Shown here piece after piece: positions 62,674 to 64,000 of a DNA stretch of 64,000 nucleotides (position 1 is its first letter; every line of letters begins with the position of its first letter). The stretch is from Maribacter algarum (ex Lu et al. 2025) (nom. illeg.). Lineage in GTDB: Bacteria; Bacteroidota; Bacteroidia; Flavobacteriales; Flavobacteriaceae. The DNA lies in contig CANMAW010000008.1 of NCBI GenBank assembly GCA_947495915.1, positions 1-64,000 on the forward strand. The letters are read 5' to 3'. Below the pieces are notes generated by a model. The model had not been told where the DNA came from, ran no database searches, and saw nothing but the letters and a program-made list of their open reading frames with translations. A program made the position numbers and the translations under genes.

Positions 62674-64000
62674 TTACTCATTTACTTCTACAATTCTTAA
62701 ATCTTTAAATGCCATGATGTAAGAAGCTTGATTATAGTATCCAGATGCAAAATCTTTTTCATAAGAAAATTTACTACCCGTATATTCTGTTTCTCCTATT
62801 ATTTTAGACACTTCAATAAGATTCTTTTTATAAGCTAACTTAAGAAGCAAATCATAGGTTAAATCAAAACCGCGAACAGCAAAACGATCAGGGTCACTTT
62901 GAAACTTTTTTCGATACCTATCCGTAAAACTATCATTACCAGATTCTCGGTATACAGAAGGATAGGTGAAATTTAAATTAGACAAATGAGTACTAGAAAT
63001 TACATCACTCTCAAAGGCCTTCCCTTTGAATGTTGTAAACATGCGAACCTGTACTTTATCATTACTCACTTCTGGATCAAGAGGAGTATCATGGAAAGAA
63101 TTTAATATGGAAGAAACACTTGATGCTAGTCTAAAATTATCGGTTTCAACAATAACCCAGTTATCAACCTCATCAGACATAATTTCAGCAACCTTTTCTC
63201 TATTAATTCCAATATTTTTTTCTTCTTCAATAACTTCTACCACTTTCGCCTCCGGAAATCTGCTTAAAATAGAGTCTTTTACATCAGCATTGGTGCTATC
63301 GGCGATAATTATTAAATTTTGATCAGTAACTTTTTTCTTTAAGAAATTTAACATTCGCTCTTTTAATACATTGTCTGAAGTATAAGAGAAAAATACATTA
63401 CTCATACTTAAATCTGTATCTGCTGGTATTGGTGCGATAACAGGTACTTGAACAGTAGATGATCGAACAGCAACTTCTCGTAACGAAGGCACATCTAAAG
63501 GACCAACAATAGCATCATAGCTCCCTAAGTTTTCCCGTAATAACAATTCTTTTGTTTTTAATAAACTCAATTGATTATCAAGTGTCTTCACGTCAACCGA
63601 AATACCTAATTCCGCAATGGAATCTAATGCAATTAAAGCGCCTGAATACAAACCCAAGCTAATTTTAGCATCAGTTCTACTGTCAATCATTTTTGCAGTA
63701 TTCGCTTTGTTATTAACATCCATTCGATCAGAACGAAAAGGTAATAAAAACAGCATTTTAGGGTGATTTTCAACATTCAAACTGTCTAGTAGATTTATTT
63801 TATCTAAAACCAATGCATTTCGCACTTCAAAATCACCTGTTTGGTTTTTAGGTAGTTTTAAAACCATACCGGCTTTTAAGCCATCTTTTAAATCAGGATT
63901 CAGTGCTAGCAATTCTTTATATTTAATTCCTAATTTTCTAGTTAGTGAAAACTCCGTTTGTTTTGGTTTTACTTCATAAAAAATATAGTTATCTGTATTT
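62674..64000 (-). CDS. LysM / periplasmic-binding-protein fusion (partial at right edge)
   Basis: At least 442 residues; the frame is open to the window edge and the start lies outside. The first visible part is a LysM-like module (YIFYEVKPKQTEFSLTRKLG, then KELLALNPDLKDGLKAGMVLKLP), which binds peptidoglycan or chitin-type glycans. The rest (about 330 residues) has the fold pattern of type 1 periplasmic binding proteins: FLLPFRSDRMD, LGLYSGALIALDSIAELGISVDV, YDAIVGPLDVPSLREVA, VPVIAPIPADTDLS and YPSVYRESGNDSF. This pairing is common in Bacteroidota. It may tie a ligand-sensing domain to the cell wall. An internal TTG at 63912 is not the true start. Confidence 0.85.
   Translation of the reverse strand, partial: NTDNYIFYEVKPKQTEFSLTRKLGIKYKELLALNPDLKDGLKAGMVLKLPKNQTGDFEVRNALVLDKINLLDSLNVENHPKMLFLLPFRSDRMDVNNKANTAKMIDSRTDAKISLGLYSGALIALDSIAELGISVDVKTLDNQLSLLKTKELLLRENLGSYDAIVGPLDVPSLREVAVRSSTVQVPVIAPIPADTDLSMSNVFFSYTSDNVLKERMLNFLKKKVTDQNLIIIADSTNADVKDSILSRFPEAKVVEVIEEEKNIGINREKVAEIMSDEVDNWVIVETDNFRLASSVSSILNSFHDTPLDPEVSNDKVQVRMFTTFKGKAFESDVISSTHLSNLNFTYPSVYRESGNDSFTDRYRKKFQSDPDRFAVRGFDLTYDLLLKLAYKKNLIEVSKIIGETEYTGSKFSYEKDFASGYYNQASYIMAFKDLRIVEVNE

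Overview
The window reads as a stretch of chromosome from a marine-type member of the Flavobacteriaceae (Bacteroidota). Support for this: AT-rich DNA; weak or absent Shine-Dalgarno sequences; several exact copies of the Bacteroidota -7 promoter element TAnnTTTG just upstream of genes; lipoproteins with N-terminal Leu/Ser/Cys lipoboxes; LytTR/LytS-type regulation; a YidC, MnmA and XerD of flavobacterial type; and a DUF58/MoxR/SpoIIM cluster typical of the phylum. I see no rRNA, tRNA, CRISPR array, insertion sequence, phage or plasmid gene. The window looks like stable core and accessory chromosome. Genus is not decided by the sequence alone.

Layout. 1-3736 (-): a large secreted modular quinoprotein/cytochrome, cut by the left edge. 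3918-9314 (-): a CusA/CusB-type metal efflux pair. 9492-16162 (-): an Atg22-like MFS transporter, an M48 protease lipoprotein, a GH31 alpha-glucosidase and the glycogen branching enzyme. 16358-20195 (+): a collagen-like lipoprotein, MsrB, a DinB-like protein, dihydrolipoyl dehydrogenase and a small membrane protein. 20220-23952 (-): a sugar dehydrogenase-like lipoprotein, AroQ and three outer-membrane barrels. 24103-29628 (+): XerD, a GH13 alpha-glucosidase, an M20 amidohydrolase, and a sigma factor with a membrane partner. 29625-33272: an unusual acyltransferase, a CoA-type Nudix hydrolase and a cyclophilin lipoprotein with overlapping divergent starts, a TRIC channel and an RDD protein.

33308-39624 (+) is a tight six-gene operon: SpoIIM-like, polytopic membrane protein, DUF4129, DUF4350, MoxR ATPase, DUF58. 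It is conserved in the phylum but functionally unexplained, and is the best candidate here for an undescribed system. 39710-50455 holds peptidase, lipoprotein, 3-keto-disaccharide hydrolase-like, thioesterase, a 1142-residue propeller/HEAT/cytochrome lipoprotein, a nitronate monooxygenase-like enzyme and MnmA. 50685-57324 holds a triple-fasciclin lipoprotein, YidC, CTP synthase, DUF3820 and a hydroxypyruvate isomerase-like protein. 57374-59918 is a LytS/LytTR two-component pair, divergent from a small cell-envelope cluster (60231-61757). The right end has a DUF922 protein, an OsmC protein and a LysM plus periplasmic-binding-protein fusion cut by the edge.

How they work together: alpha-glucan metabolism (GlgB, GH31, GH13) and periplasmic sugar oxidation or modification (three propeller dehydrogenase-like proteins, two with fused c-type heme sites, plus a 3-keto-disaccharide hydrolase-like protein and a sugar isomerase-like protein) are recurrent themes. 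The rest is envelope maintenance and housekeeping. All assignments come from motif recognition by eye; no database search was run.
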